Shown here in pieces: positions 1 through 11,729 of a stretch of 64,000 nt of DNA. A model generated the notes under the pieces. That model was not told where the DNA came from. It saw only the letters and a program-made list of their open reading frames with translations, and ran no database searches. Source of the stretch: Glycine soja (lineage: Eukaryota; Streptophyta; Magnoliopsida; Fabales; Fabaceae); the NCBI RefSeq assembly GCF_004193775.1, contig NC_041021.1, positions 22,970,632 through 23,034,631 of the forward strand. Direction: 5' to 3'. The number at the start of each line of letters is the position of its first letter. Position 1 is the stretch's first letter. The translations under genes and the position numbers were made by a program.

Positions 1-754
1 ACGGATAACCACTCGGGTATTTCCGCCCGTCAGCGTGACTCAAATGTCAGTATGACAGAAATTGTGGGGCGGCCGACAAAAGCGAGGCTCTTGCTGCTAC
101 GTATCCTCAAATGAGGAATTCATACCTACGTAGTTCTGGATAACTTGTGAGACTAAAAATAGTCTTGGTGTTTTCTTCACTAAAATGCGAACATGCTTTA
201 GTAAAGAGAGAAAACTTCCAATTAATCAGAGCAACATATGCTTTTTGGGAGAAAAACAATGTGTCTACCGGGGAAGGAGAGTACGTTGATGAAATCCTCC
301 CATAACCTCAAATGAGATCTTGGATGTTAGCATTTCGTTTCTAAATAACCATTTAGAGGAAACACTGGGTTCAACAAAAACAGAAGAAAATCACTCAAAG
401 TGTATCAATCTCACACAGGTAAGTGTTTCATCCTAATTCCGAACCATAGATATGCCATGACTTTACTTTGCAAATCATTTCCTATCAAATCAAAGATTAC
501 ATGCGCGATCATGGATCAATAGGACTTTTCTTGGGAATGGGTTCTTTTGGTGGGAAATTTGGCTTTGAGTTTTCTGGCCTTTTTCTTTTCTATTTTTGTT
601 TTACATGAGGCGAACAAGTCACCGACGCACAAGATTTTGGTTGGCAATCTAAGGGAGAAGACCACTTTAGGTCGTGGTTTCCTTTCCTTCTTTTTGTTTA
701 TTTGGTGACAATTATGTATTGTTCAGATATGGTCTGGTCCAACGACCTTTCTGC
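1..754 (-). repeat. Ogre/Tat-related LTR-like remnant
   Basis: Positions 71-140 hold a motif pair (GCTACGTATCCTC, then TACCTACGTAGTTCT) that recurs in every Ogre LTR of this window, in the orientation of the minus-strand LTR at 11730-13651. The sequence after it does not match that LTR, so this is either a different Ogre/Tat subfamily or a rearranged 3' end. No LTR terminus is visible and no ORF is credible. Confidence 0.4.
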
Positions 755-1110
755 ACATTTCCTCTATTTTCCTTCGATCCTTGATCGGGAATTTTTCTTT
801 CCTTCCTTTTCTTTCTCCCACTTTTTGATTTGGGAATTTTCCTTCTTTTCTTTTTTGCTTTCTCCCACTCTTTGATCGGGAACTTTCTTTCCTTTTTTTT
901 TTGCTTTCTCCCTTTCCTTGATTGGGGATTTTCCTTCTTTTCTTTTTTGCTTTCTCCCACTCTTTGATCGGGAAATTTCTTTCCTTTTTTTTTTTCTTCT
1001 GCTTTCCCTCAATCTTTGATTGGGAATTTTCTCCTTTTGCTTTCTTCTGATTCTTTGATCGAGAACTTTCTTTTCTTCTTTTCTCTTCTTTTCCTTTTTT
1101 GTTTTCTTTT
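755..1110. repeat. CT-rich imperfect tandem repeat
   Basis: About seven units of 45-50 bp. Each has a core like CTTTGATCGGGAA followed by a TTTTCTTTCC-type pyrimidine run; cores lie near 783, 828, 873, 920, 967, 1017 and 1056. The lysine-rich frames read here on the minus strand are a by-product of the pyrimidine bias. Tandem repeats are typical of Ogre 3' untranslated regions, which fits the minus-strand element to the right. Confidence 0.75.
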
Positions 1111-2208
1111 GAGGGAAATGTTTATGGTGAGTTGGGATTTTGGCTCAAGACTTATAGAACGGCTAGACATGACATATGTCAGGGTTTGGTTTGGTTCAAG
1201 GATAAAAGGGATGCCCCACATTATTTCCATGACACGAATGCAAACATGATGATTTGGAAATTTTATGCAAAACTGGTCATGCATGCACCTATGTGGACAC
1301 TCAAGTGTCAAACTTTTATGGTCATGTGATGCTAGGGCTCAGGATTCATTTCCTCTATTTTAAGTCAACCCAATGTTTCCAAAATATGTTCTTTTATCAA
1401 TTTGTGCATTTATCCGAGTCCATTTTGGGTCTTCGGAAAATTTTCACAGCATTCACCCTTCAGGTGTATACACATTTTTTCCAAAAACCAGTTATGATCA
1501 GTGAAATTTTTTCAAAGAAAAGTTGGAAGTCATCTCTTTTCAAAAGCATGTTGGTTTTTCATCTAGACAACTTATTTTCTTTTTTTCTTTTTTCCTTTTT
1601 TTTTCTACTTTTTCTTTTTATTGTGTGTTTATTTCCTTTCCTTGTTTGTTTTTGTTTTTTTTCTTTTCATGAGGTATTTTACTACCTAAACATGTGTATA
1701 TTTTGTGAGGTATTTTTGCTATATACATGCATATCCAAGGTATCTTGCTACCTAAACATACATATATATTTTGTGAGGTATGACTACCTTCCAAGCTTGT
1801 GCTTGTTTTATTAAAATTCCTAGGATCATGAGAAACTAGGTGTGTCCTACAATGACTTGCGAAACAAAAGGTGATCAAATAACAAGCAGAGATTTAAAAG
1901 GTACTAGGTTGCCTCCTAGTAGCGCTTCTTTAACGTCTTGAGCTGGACGCCTGATGACTTGTCGGTCACGGACCTAGTACTTTGCTTACCTTTGGCTTTG
2001 GACTTGGTTGCCTATTGGTTGGCCATGTGTCGTAGGCAATACTCTAACCTTTTTGTGGATGAGTTGAGATGAACTCTAGAGGTGGTGGCGGTGCGTTTGT
2101 TGCCCGCTGCCAGCCATCCCTAGGCTGTTGTGGTGTTTCGCCCTGCGCCCGTCTGGGGGCGCAGTACTTCTTGATGAAAGCCCGGTTAATGCGGGGCCTA
2201 ATGACCTT
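1111..2208. other. Non-coding repeat-derived stretch, unassigned
   Basis: No convincing gene. A locally repeated AT-rich phrase (TATTTTGTGAGGTAT, near 1698 and 1767) and a phrase around 1909-1945 (GTTGCCTCCTAGTAGCGC), which I associate with common legume gypsy sequence, suggest transposon origin. The 186-aa frame at 1254-1814 is Phe/Leu-rich low complexity without domain features. Confidence 0.35.
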
Positions 2209-2590
2209 GTTGGGGCGACAGGCACTCCGTAGAACTGACAGAGGCCCGTAATCAGAGCTGGAAACCCCAGGGCCCTGTTGGACTTTTCCGGGTCCACTGG
2301 GTGTCTTGTGGGCGCGATCCCTGCAAACAATAGATGACGTCAGAAATCAGTTTGAACCATATGCATACTTACCTATGTCGGGATGGCATGACCTTGCCGG
2401 GGGGGGGGGGGGTACGGGCACCCTGTAGGACTGATAGAGGCCCGTAACCAGAGCTGGAAACCCCAGGGCCCTGTTGGACTTTTCCAGGTCCACTGGGTGT
2501 CTTGTGGGCGCGATCCCTGCAAATAGTAGATGTCATTAGAAATTAGTTGGAAATAATGCATACCTACCTATGTCGGGACGGCACAGACCA
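2209..2590. repeat. Two-copy tandem duplication of about 193 bp
   Basis: Two near-identical copies share GAGCTGGAAACCCCAGGGCC and end in ATGTCGGGA(T/C)GGCA at about 2375 and 2572. They are separated by a G-run at 2399-2412. This adds to the run of tandem repeats between gag and the left edge. Confidence 0.75.
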
Positions 2591-2922
2591 ACTGATACTT
2601 CCGCAGGGGGAGATCGGCATTACGGTCGTTGGGCATAATGTTGCTAAGTAACAACGTCATTTATATCTGTGTAACAGTGGTCATGTTGGTGCGCATGATC
2701 CACACTCATCTCTTTGCAGCGGCACGGGTGAAATCTTGCCCCGGTATGCATAGTAGCTGCGTGATGGCCTCCCTCTCTGGTTGTGCTCGCACAGTTGGCC
2801 CTCCTCCAATATCAGGGGGTGGCCCAGGAAAAAGAACTGATAAAGGGAAACTGCTGGCCCCTGAACCGGGAGCGCAAGTCTCGGTTAAGCATTAAGGGTA
2901 GAGGACCTTAAATTATCTTAAG
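2591..2922. other. Unassigned spacer between tandem repeats
   Basis: GC-richer than its surroundings. The 88-aa frame at 2629-2895 has no recognisable domain. Probably untranslated region of the Ogre-like element. Confidence 0.3.
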
Positions 2923-3620
2923 GTGTGGATATGGAGCCCACTGAAAGTGAGGACGCGTAGCCCTCTAAAGGCGAGGGCGTGCAGCCCTCTGAAGTTCAGG
3001 ACGTGTTACCTTTTGAAGGTGAGGCAGTGTAGTCCTATGATGGCGAGGACGTGCAGTCCTCTAAAGGTGAGGGCATGTCGCCCTACGAAGGCGAGGGCGT
3101 GTAGCCCTCTGAAGGTGAGGGCATGTAGCCCTATGAAGGCGAGGACGTGAAGTCCTCTGAAGGTGAGGGGATGTAACCCTCTGAAGGCGAGGGTGTGCAA
3201 CCCTCTGAAGGTTAGGGCATGCAGCTCTCTGATGGCGAGGACGTGTAGCCCTCTCAAGGCGAGGACATGTAGTCCTCCGAAGGTGAGGACGTGTAGTCCT
3301 ATGAAGGCGAGGACGTGAAGTCCTCTGAAGGTGAGGGGATGTAACCCTCTGAAGGCGAGGGTGTGCAACCCTTTGAAGGTTAGGGCGTGCAGCCCTCTGA
3401 TGGCGAGGACGTGTAGCCCTCTGAAGGTGAGTGCATGTAGCCCTATGAAGGCGAGGACGTGAAGCCCTCTGAAGGTGAGGGCATGTAGCCCTATGAAGGC
3501 GAGGACGTGAAGTCCTCTGAAGGTGAGGGCATGTAGCCCTATGAAGGCGAGGACGTGAAGCCCTCTGAAGGTGAGGACGTGTAGTCCTCCGAAGACGAGG
3601 GTACTAGTACCCGAGGGTCC
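2923..3620. repeat. 24-bp minisatellite, about 29 units
   Basis: The consensus unit is close to GTAGCCCTCTGAAGG plus TGAGGGCAT, alternating with a GGCGAGGACGT variant. Because the period is a multiple of three, the minus strand stays open for 210 codons (3006-3638) and reads as an octapeptide repeat, LHALTFRG / LHVLAFIG. The frame has no flanking coding sequence, so it looks incidental. Location on the gag-distal side fits an Ogre 3' UTR, where hypervariable tandem repeats are known. Confidence 0.9.
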
Positions 3621-4098
3621 ATCCTTATGAGAACGCAAGAGATCGACTCATCGAGAGAGCCGGTCATCCCAAATTCAAAAGATTTGGACATTTAGATGTA
3701 GGGAATCTATGTAGTTAACATGATTTTTAGGGATGTAGATGCATGCAACCTTTGTTGTGAAATTTGGTAAATGCGGACTTCATATGAAATAATGCAATGT
3801 AATGGAAAGTTGTACAATGTTCATGTCATTCTTTCCTTATTTTGTGATTTTAATTTTGATTTAATCTTTTTGGAAAACACAGATTGACTGTCCTTTTGAA
3901 AAAGGTGATAATTCATGCGACCTTATCCTATCTTTTGCAAATCTCTCCGGGAACTCCCTCAAAGTGTATGTTCTGTTTGATTTAGTCACTTGACCATGTT
4001 GGAGTGACGGCAATGGAGCCGTTTGATATTTAATCAATCCATTGAAATTCCAGGGTTTGTCTCCCCCCCGTTTTTTTTTCTATTTTAAAAACATCAAC
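3621..4098. other. Unassigned, probable Ogre 3' untranslated region
   Basis: AT-rich, with no ORF or RNA gene seen. It lies between two tandem repeat blocks and I read it as element untranslated sequence. Confidence 0.35.
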
Positions 4099-4354
4099 GG
4101 GTGAGAACTTTTGATCTGCCCCTATGTTCACTTGAGGCTCATGAACGATGCCCATATTGCCCCAGTGTAAGGCTTTGAGGTACCAATTGTTATCTTTTGT
4201 CATGACCTTGTAGCTGGGAACCTATTGGGTGAGAACTTCTAATCTGCCCCTAGGTTTACTTAAGGCTCATGCACGATGCCCCTCATTGCCCCAGTGTAGG
4301 GCTTTGAGGTATCAATCGTTGTCTTTCGTCATGACCTTGTAGCAAGGAAGAAAG
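4099..4354. repeat. 128-bp tandem duplication, two copies
   Basis: Copies begin at 4099 and 4227 with GGGTGAGAACTT and both end near ATGACCTTGTAG. They share the phrase GCCCCAGTGTA(A/G)GGC. The 96 bases to the left border of the next solo LTR contain nothing recognisable. Confidence 0.8.
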
Positions 4355-4450
4355 AATAAAAGCGGTTGATTTTCGCAAAAAGAATTTTTCAAGGACGAGA
4401 AATAGTTGAAGGATTTTTTTCAGTTGACGAGTTAAGTCAAATGACTCCTA

Positions 4451-5520
4451 TGTAGAAGCAAGATATTTTGATGTTTTGACGATGCCAAAGGATTAAGTGC
4501 TTCTCAAGGTTATTCAAGACAAGAATCCAAGAATCCAAGAAAATCAAGATATATGATCAAGTTGATCTCTAGAATCTTAGGAAGAATTTTCCAAATTGAA
4601 AAAGCAAAAGGTTTGGCCAAAGAATTTTATCTAAATCATTCTAAATTGAGATTTACTCTCTGGTAATCGATTACCAGCAGCTGAAAATGTTTATAACAAT
4701 CACTAGAAATTTGAATTCAAAATTTATAATGTGTAATTGATTACACATGGATGGTAATTGATTACCAGCAGTTTATTGAACATTTTAATTCAAATTTTAA
4801 AGCCTGTAATCAATTACACAAGTCTTGTAATCGATTACCAGAGGGGATTTTCAGAAAATAATTTCCAAGAGTCACATCTATTCGAATGTTTTATGAATGG
4901 CCATCAAAGGTCTATTTATATGTGACTTGGAAACACGAATTTAAGGAGAGTTTTCTTTGCCCAAAAAGTTTTATCCTCTCAAAAGATTAAGAGAGTTTTT
5001 CTGAACTGAAATGTCTTATCCTCTCAAAAAGATTCCTTGGTCAACCACCTGCATATTCAATAAGGAATTTTGATTGATCTTTATTGTACAATCTATCTCT
5101 TTTAAGAGAGATTTCTTCTTCTCTTCTTCTTATTTCTGAAAAGGGATTAAGAGAACATGGGTCTATTATTGTAGAGGATTCCTGAACACCAGGGAAGGGT
5201 TGTCCCTGTGTGGTTCAGACTTTGTAAAAGGAGTTTTACAAAAAGAGTGGAAAATCTCAAGTGGGTTGCTTGAGGACTGGACGTAGGCACGGGAAGTGGC
5301 CAAACCAGTATAAATCAAGTTTGCATTCCTCTCTTCTCTTAAACTTATTTTATTTATTGCTATTTATCTTTTGCTTTAAAGAAGTTTATTTTGAATTGTC
5401 TTTTGAGTAATTCATGTTAAGGGTGCATTGTTAATCCAAAAAGAGAGAGTGGAAGTTTAATTGGGGAATAATCTTTGTATCTTAATTCAACCCCTCTCTT
5501 CTGAGGCCATTTGTCCAACA
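4451..5520 (+). mobile_element. Solo LTR, family B1 (copia/Sirevirus-like), TSD TCCTA
   Basis: It begins TGTAGAAGCAAG and ends GGCCATTTGTCCAACA. A perfect 5-bp duplication TCCTA flanks it (4446-4450 and 5521-5525). Inside are palindromes with core AATCGATT (about 4663-4840), a TATA-like TCTATTTATATG (about 4912) and a segment GTAGGCAC...CCAAACCAGTATAAA (about 5284-5314), which resembles a conserved LTR segment of Sirevirus copia elements. No internal domain, so it is a recombined solo LTR. It sits in the Ogre 3' region and is younger than it. Confidence 0.85.
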
Positions 5521-5525
5521 TCCTA

Positions 5526-5934
5526 TTCTTGATAACTCACTTCTCTCTAAAAAGACAAACTTTCCGGAATGAGGTCACATGAACGTCTTGAAAACACAGT
5601 CAATCAAATGCTTTTTTTATTTTTTATTTTGAAACTTATTTTTTCTTTACTTGTCGTTTTACGGCACCCCACCAACGTGCAGGACGAGTAATCTCTGATT
5701 GAATGGCCTTGGAAGCCAACACTCAGGAGCGCAGGTCGCTTTGAGCAAACAAACCAATGGCTTACACTCACATTCCGGTGGAAGTTGAATAAGCAAAGAT
5801 GTGTTTGTGAAAGGATGAGAGAGACAAGGATGTCAAATTCACTCATTTTAGTATTGTAACTGTGGTTTACAATAATGGCATAAACTTGGAAATCCTGATG
5901 AGTCATTAGAGACACCTAACAACAGCCTTCAAAA
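5526..5934 (-). other. Post-gag remnant of the Ogre-like element
   Basis: Read on the minus strand this follows gag directly. A frame at 5604-5915 has no protease, reverse transcriptase, RNase H or integrase motif. I infer a large deletion that removed the pol polyprotein and joined gag to sequence near the end of the element. Confidence 0.5.
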
Positions 5935-7641
5935 TTGCCCCATGTGTGGTGTCGCTTGTTAGTGTTAGGATTCAACAAGCGATTCTCCTCAAATTTCAGC
6001 CAGCCCACATCAATTAGACTTTTCACCTTATGCTTCAGGGTCATACAATGCTCAATGGAATGCCCCAGGGCTCCTCCACGATATGCACACATTGTGTTCG
6101 AGTCGTACCCTCAGAAAAATGGAGGTTGAGGAAACCTAGCAGGGGTTATGGCTACCATTGCAGTATCAAGTAGATATAGGAGTAAGTTTAGCATATGACA
6201 CCGGAATTTAGGGTGAACCTACAGGCCTTTTTGCTGCAAAATTCATTTCTTGGTTGGTGTTTTGGTCTGTGCTAAAAGTGGTATTCGTCATTGGAAGTGC
6301 GGTAGACAAACTTTGTGGTTGATTTAGGGATGGCCTTTGTGGATAACTAGGTGGTGGGTAAGGAGAGGTTTTGTTATTGATTGAGTAATGACATTGTTGG
6401 GTTGGTGGGAAACTTGGTTGTATAGGAATGGCAGTCACAACATGGGTTTCTCCCTCATCCTCACCCTCTTCATTTGCCCCAGTTTTCTCATTCGTCCAAG
6501 CAGGATGATTAAATTTGCCTCCTTTCAGACCCACTTCGATCTTTTTGCTGGCGAAGACCAAATCTGTAAAACTTGAAGGTGTGTAACCCACCATTTTTCA
6601 TAGTAGAACACCAGTCACGTGTCTACTATCATTGTGATAATCTCTTTCTCTGTTATTGGGGGTGCTACTTGAGTTGCCAAGTCTCTCCATCTTTGGGCGT
6701 ATTCTTTGAAAGATTCGTGCCCCCTTTTTGCACATGTTCTGTAGTTGCATCCTATCCGGAGCCATATCAGAATTGTACCGACACTGCCTAACGAAGGCAA
6801 CCATTAGGTCCTTCCAAGAATGGACTCAGGAAAGTTCCCAAGTTAGTATACCAGGTGACAGTTGTCCTAGTAAGACTTTTTTAGAAAAAAATGTATCAGT
6901 AGTTTCTCATCTTTTGCGTATGCCCCCATCTTCCGACAATACATCTTTAGATGGTTCTTGGAGCAAGTAGTCCCCTTGTACTTGTCAAAGTCCGGCACCT
7001 TGAACTTGGGAATGACCATGTTTGGGTATTAGGAACAACTCTTCTAGGTTAGCAAAGGCATAATCTTCACCTCCTTCAATGGCCCTGAGCCTTTCCTCTA
7101 GATGATCCAACTTTCCCATTTCTACCATAGCATGAGGGTTTTTACCCATTGTGGAATGCAAGGGGTGTGGTTGTGGGCCCTCCAAAGTGTTTTGCAAGGG
7201 TATATCACCAACTGCTTGCCCTTCAGTGGCATATCTAAGGCAAGGCTTGGAGTTAGCTGGATTGTGGTGGGGAATTTCATGTGTCTCCTCCACGGTTTGA
7301 GAGACATGTGCATGATTAGTTTGGGTTTGTCGGCTCTCAACGAGTATGGGAGTGGAGTTATTGACATTCTCATTGGGAGTGTACGCCACATTGGGTGGTG
7401 TATAGTTGGGGGGGCAAGCCATATGGCGGGAAGGCATACTCATTTTGAATTTGCACATCATGGGGTCATCCGTACTTCCCAAATCTTTGCCCACCATATC
7501 TGAGGTTGGATGATTCATTCGGTTGAGGCCAGATGGGGGTATTGGATTCACCTTAGCAACAACACTGGTAGCGGCAACTGCAACCGCATTGGCTTCCATT
7601 ATCTTCTTCATGCTCATCCTGGCCTCCATCATTGTGGCCAT
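5935..7641 (-). pseudogene. gag: Ogre/Tat gag (degenerate)
   Basis: Decayed capsid/nucleocapsid protein of a Ty3/gypsy Ogre-type element, which would coat its RNA in cytoplasmic particles. An open part (7641-6985) starts MATMMEARMSMKKI and ends near the conserved LEERLRAIEGGEDYAFANLEE. The capsid core continues in shifted frames between 6970 and 6600 (SWKDLMVAFVRQ, then HESFKEYAQRWRDLATQ), so at least one frameshift lies near 6720. The next block is MVGYTPSSFTDLVFA (6594 leftwards). The C-terminal knuckle region, CAYRGGALGHSIEHC (about 6095-6050), keeps the outer Cys and two His but has Arg where I would expect His. Family assignment is confident; the element cannot make this protein. Confidence 0.85.
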
Positions 7642-8997
7642 CTACACTTTCATGGCCTCCATGTCAGCCTTCATCTACTTCACCCATTACTCTAGCTCTA
7701 GCACAAGTTCGGTAAGGGCACTGTAAAGCGTGTTCTTTTCTTTTTGATGACAATGATTAAGTTCATTTTTATTTTATTTTATTTTATTTTATTTATTTAT
7801 TTTTCAAGGAAATAATGCAATGACCAATGCAACCAATGAAAAGCATGGATGTATGTGAATGATACACAGTTGAAGTATTGCGAATTTTTACGCAAGACAT
7901 GGGGTTGAATCAATTTAGATTTTTCAACATGGTTCATGACATCTTGGTCAAGGTGAAACAGGAAGTAACAAGGACATAAATGGTCCTAAATGTGCTTGGC
8001 AGTAGACGAAGCAATGATGTAACTCGATTCATCTTTTTCCCCAATTTTTGCAAGATGGTTACTTCCATACTTCAACTTGACTTGATGAACGTTTTTTCAA
8101 AAAAACATGAGCTCAGTTCAACCCTATAATCCAAGGAATGGCAATTCTGATCGCCAATACTTCAACAACCTTTCATAGGGATGAATGACTCGGGCATACT
8201 TCAAGCGGTGCATGGAAAATGTAATTATGAAATTTAGATGCCCGAAGAAACATCATTTCCTAGTTAACCATGCATTAGGTACCATGTTCACTCATTTTGT
8301 TTTTAAGTGAAACGGGTTTATGATCCCGACATGGTTGGCTCATGGTACCGAATATATGCAATCATGAATTTTCATGCTTCCCTTTTTGTTTTTGTTTTGT
8401 AGAGGAAAATGCAAGGATCACGCATGAGCGAACATGAAAACAAAAGGTATGCAGTTTGTAGAACAAAAAGTATGTTGAACGCATATGCATGATGATGCAA
8501 TGACTCATGCAAAATGTGATGCTGGAATATGACATGTTCATTATGATGTTGTGAAGAGATGCTTATGCGATGCATGATATGAATGCATTTACAGACACGA
8601 GAGCCCGAAAAATTATCTCTTCTTACTTGCGCATTCGGGGACGCAGTGCCCCATGCGTGCAGTTAAGAAGGTGATATGGACCTTCCGGCTTCCCGTGACA
8701 AAAGACGAGACCAGCATACAACGTATGTGTGACGACATGATGCAGATACGCAAAAGCGCAATAGGGGGATGTACACAAGATGGCATTATCCTCAAATAAT
8801 CATACAACAAAGGCATACATGACATTTAGGTTATATGGATGGCAGGGTGTAAATGAATGCATGCTAGAGATAAAATGCGGGAGTGATTTGATTCGCACTG
8901 ATCTTTGGAGTAAAAACTTGGGATAAACTCATTTTATTCAGAAAGTTATAACTAGTCAAGATCTGAGCGAGAATACAAACTTCCTAGCGGTTTCTAA
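7642..8997 (-). other. Spacer between Ogre ORF1 and gag
   Basis: Non-coding. It contains a TTTTA run (about 7770-7800) and parts homologous to 59944-60170 of the second Ogre-derived unit, which shows it is element sequence. A purine tract, TCATCAAAAAGAAAAGAA on the minus strand near 7750-7733, lies just before gag. Confidence 0.6.
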
Positions 8998-10857
8998 TTA
9001 TATGGCCATTAAGTTTATCATATGCTGGCAATAGCTGAGAAGTCCGTGGATCTCCTCGGGGACGGAGTAGGTGTTCGCCATCGCTTTGGCCTTGGCTAGC
9101 AATCGGGGAAGTTCTTGACTCCCGTTCAAGGTAAGAGCAAATCGGTCCATCCACATTGTTGCCACTTGGTGTAACGAGTCGATCACCCTTCCTCTAGCCT
9201 CCTTTTCCGCGTATACTTGGGCATACTCATCTGCCACTCTATGCTCATGGGCCGTGGCTAGATTTAGTTCTTCTTGGTACTTGCTGATGATGGCTAACAT
9301 GTTGGTCTCTATCTCGCATAACCGTTGAGACAGGTTTGTTTTGGACCTCGAGCAAACTTTCAACTCATCTTTCAAGATCAAACTGTCTACTCGGGATTGG
9401 TCCCTTTTCTTTCTCCGGAGCTTAAGCTCGCTGTTGCTACCCCACAGAGCCCCTCGGAACTTGTTCCGGCCGTGTTCTTCCCTACGAGCCCTCTTAGTCT
9501 CTTGTTCCAAAGCCTTGGTGGTAGCCATATTTACATCTCTCAGTTCGGCATTCTCCTTTCGGATTTTAAGAGCTGCTGATTTGAACCTTTCTTTGACCGT
9601 TTGAGCTTGCTTGAGTTCTGTCCTAAGGGCATGCACCACTTCGTCTTCCTCCGGTGCCTCATCTTCCTCCCTTTTAGTGGTTCTCAGACTTGGGAGCCAA
9701 TCCAAACCTTGCACGTGGGCTTTCAACCACTCACGGTAGCCATCGATGGGCCCATTGTTACTGCCTCTGAGTTCCTTGTCCTTCTTTTGCAACACCTCCC
9801 ATGCCTTGCGGACCTTCTGAAGTGTCTCCATATTGGTCTTATTGAAACCTCGTGAAATGACAGGCACGATCTCTTCCTCTAGTGGTGCTCCTCTCATAGG
9901 ATAGCCAAGTTGTCTTATAGCAAGAACGAGATTGTAGCTGATGCAACCCCTCGTCCCCATCAAGGGAAAATTTGGAAATCCTCCGCATGAAATAAGAACT
10001 CCGGTTCTTCCTTTTTTCCATCGAGGGAACCAGTTGACAAATGCTCCTTCTTTGCTTGCTAAGAGTTGATCCCAATTCGCCCTTCCTTTCTCTGTGCATG
10101 AACGGTGGCTTTCTAACGGGCAAGCATGCCTCACTTCTTGGCAAAAAAGGTGCGAAACTAACCATACATAAAGAGCTGTAGTACAACAAACAATCCTTGT
10201 ATTGCTCTTTTCACATTTTCGGTCGAAGGTGTCATATAGATCGGCTAGCATAGCGACAACCGGGCTTTCCTTGTGGTTATGATAGGCGAGAAAAGCGTCG
10301 ATCACTGCCAAGTCCACCAACCCATCCACATTCGGAAAGAGGACTCCCCCGAAAATCAACAGTGCGAGAATATCTATGAACGGGACCCACTCGCCTTTAT
10401 CTGCCAAGATTCTTGCTTTTACTTCCAAATATTTTCTCGGTATTCCGACCACCCCATTTTCGACTTGCTTTTGGCGGTCTAATTCCTGCGCCGAGATTTG
10501 GACTATTTTAGAAATTCTAGCCAATGAGGGGTAGAACCATGAGAAGAGGTATGGTTTCCTTCCCCCTAGAGGACATCCTAGGATCTCTTCAAATTCTTCC
10601 ACCATGGGTGATAGCTGGAAGTCCCCAAAGATGAAGCACCTCAACGGCTGATCATAATACTGGGCGAGGGAGGCAATGGCCTTTGTGGAGACTTCTACCA
10701 TGGCTAGGTCCCAGATTTTACCGTAAGCTTTACGAAAAGCTTACCGCTGGAGCTGACCCATCAACTGCCCTAGCTCTTTTAAACTAGTGATCCCTAGGCT
10801 CTTGACCTTGACTTGATAGAACCTCTTTTTAAGTGAAGGCTTTTGACTTGATCTCAT
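8998..10857 (-). pseudogene. Ogre ORF1 (DUF7745-like), one in-frame stop
   Basis: Extra ORF upstream of gag, a hallmark of Ogre-type elements; its role is unknown. The uninterrupted frame is 567 codons (10701-8998). In the same frame the coding sequence goes back to ATG at 10857 (MRSSQKPSLKKRFYQVKVKS) with a single TAA at 10743-10741, where the paralogue at 61613-62830 reads Gln in QRQAF. I therefore take 10857 as the ancestral start. The N-terminal half holds FIFGDFQLSPMVEEFEEILG and GGRKPYLFSWFYPS, typical of the plant DUF7745 family by recall. From about residue 340 it is a charged coiled coil (ELKQAQTVKERFKSAALKIR, then repeated K/E/R heptads). No enzyme motif seen. Confidence 0.85.
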
Positions 10858-11709
10858 GTTTTACTAAAGTGAAACAAAACCCAGTGCGAATCAAAACTCT
10901 GACATCTATCATGGGTGGAATGGATGAATGCACGAAGAAATGCATATGATACAGATGTAATTTATGAATTCGGGGGCCCGAGAAATTGTCTTCTTCTTAG
11001 ATACAACGTCTTGGGGTAACACAGCGCCTGACATATGTATTTAAGAAGGTGACACGGACTTTCCGTTGGTTTGCCCAAGAGAGGGGATTAGGATGGAACC
11101 CACGCATGATGCATATGCGAAAGATACAATATGGGGATGTACATAGTATGACAATATTCACAAACAATAAGCAAAAGGGTACGTGACACTTATGCATGGC
11201 AATGTGAAAATGGCACGCAGCGTGTCCGCTTCGTGCCCCTATTCAAGGGACCTATATGGGAGAAAGCTAAAGGGCTTTTAGTGATAATTCCCAAGGTGGT
11301 CATATCTCTCTTGATGGTCTCTAGAGGTATTATCCCCTTCGAAGAACATTTTGCAGCAGTAGGGACTACTAGCAACAATATGTTATCAAAGAGAAAAACT
11401 CTAGATGAGGGTTCACTGTAATCAAGCAAGTCGGAGACCTAGCATGATCACAAATTCACCTCCACTCCTTATGTTCCTATGAAACCGGGTATAGGGCCCT
11501 TTTCCAACTCGCCGTGTGTGGAAATAGTGTTGGTGTTTGTGTGCATCAAATGAATAAATATTTACCTCATGCAAACATTTCAAAAACGCACTAAAAGAAA
11601 CAAAGAGTTATATACACAAGAACATGAGACAAATAAAGGGAAACCAACAAAGGAGAAAGTCATGATAAAACATCGCACAAGATTAAATGGCCTAACTCTC
11701 GAAGAATAG
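10858..11709 (-). other. Ogre 5' untranslated leader
   Basis: Lies between the PBS and ORF1. Non-coding; homologous to 62861-64000 of the second unit (for example the GTTCACTGTAATCAAGCAAG region near 11413 against TTCACTGTTATCAAGCGAG near 63591). Small frames here are not conserved. Confidence 0.65.
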
Positions 11710-11727
11710 TCCCCAGTGGAGTCGCCA
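11710..11727 (-). promoter_or_regulatory. Primer binding site, tRNA-Arg type
   Basis: On the minus strand TGGCGACTCCACTGGGGA starts two bases after the LTR end. Its first 11 bases match the complement of a plant tRNA-Arg 3' end. tRNA-Arg priming is the known state for Ogre elements, which supports both the family and the minus-strand orientation. Confidence 0.8.
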
Positions 11728-11729
11728 AC

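Noticed and set aside
1254..1814. A 186-aa protein-coding gene
   Set aside because: Phe/Leu-rich translation of T-rich DNA without domain, codon structure or conserved context.
3006..3638. A 210-aa repeat protein gene
   Set aside because: The frame is created by a 24-bp tandem repeat with no start context or flanking coding sequence.
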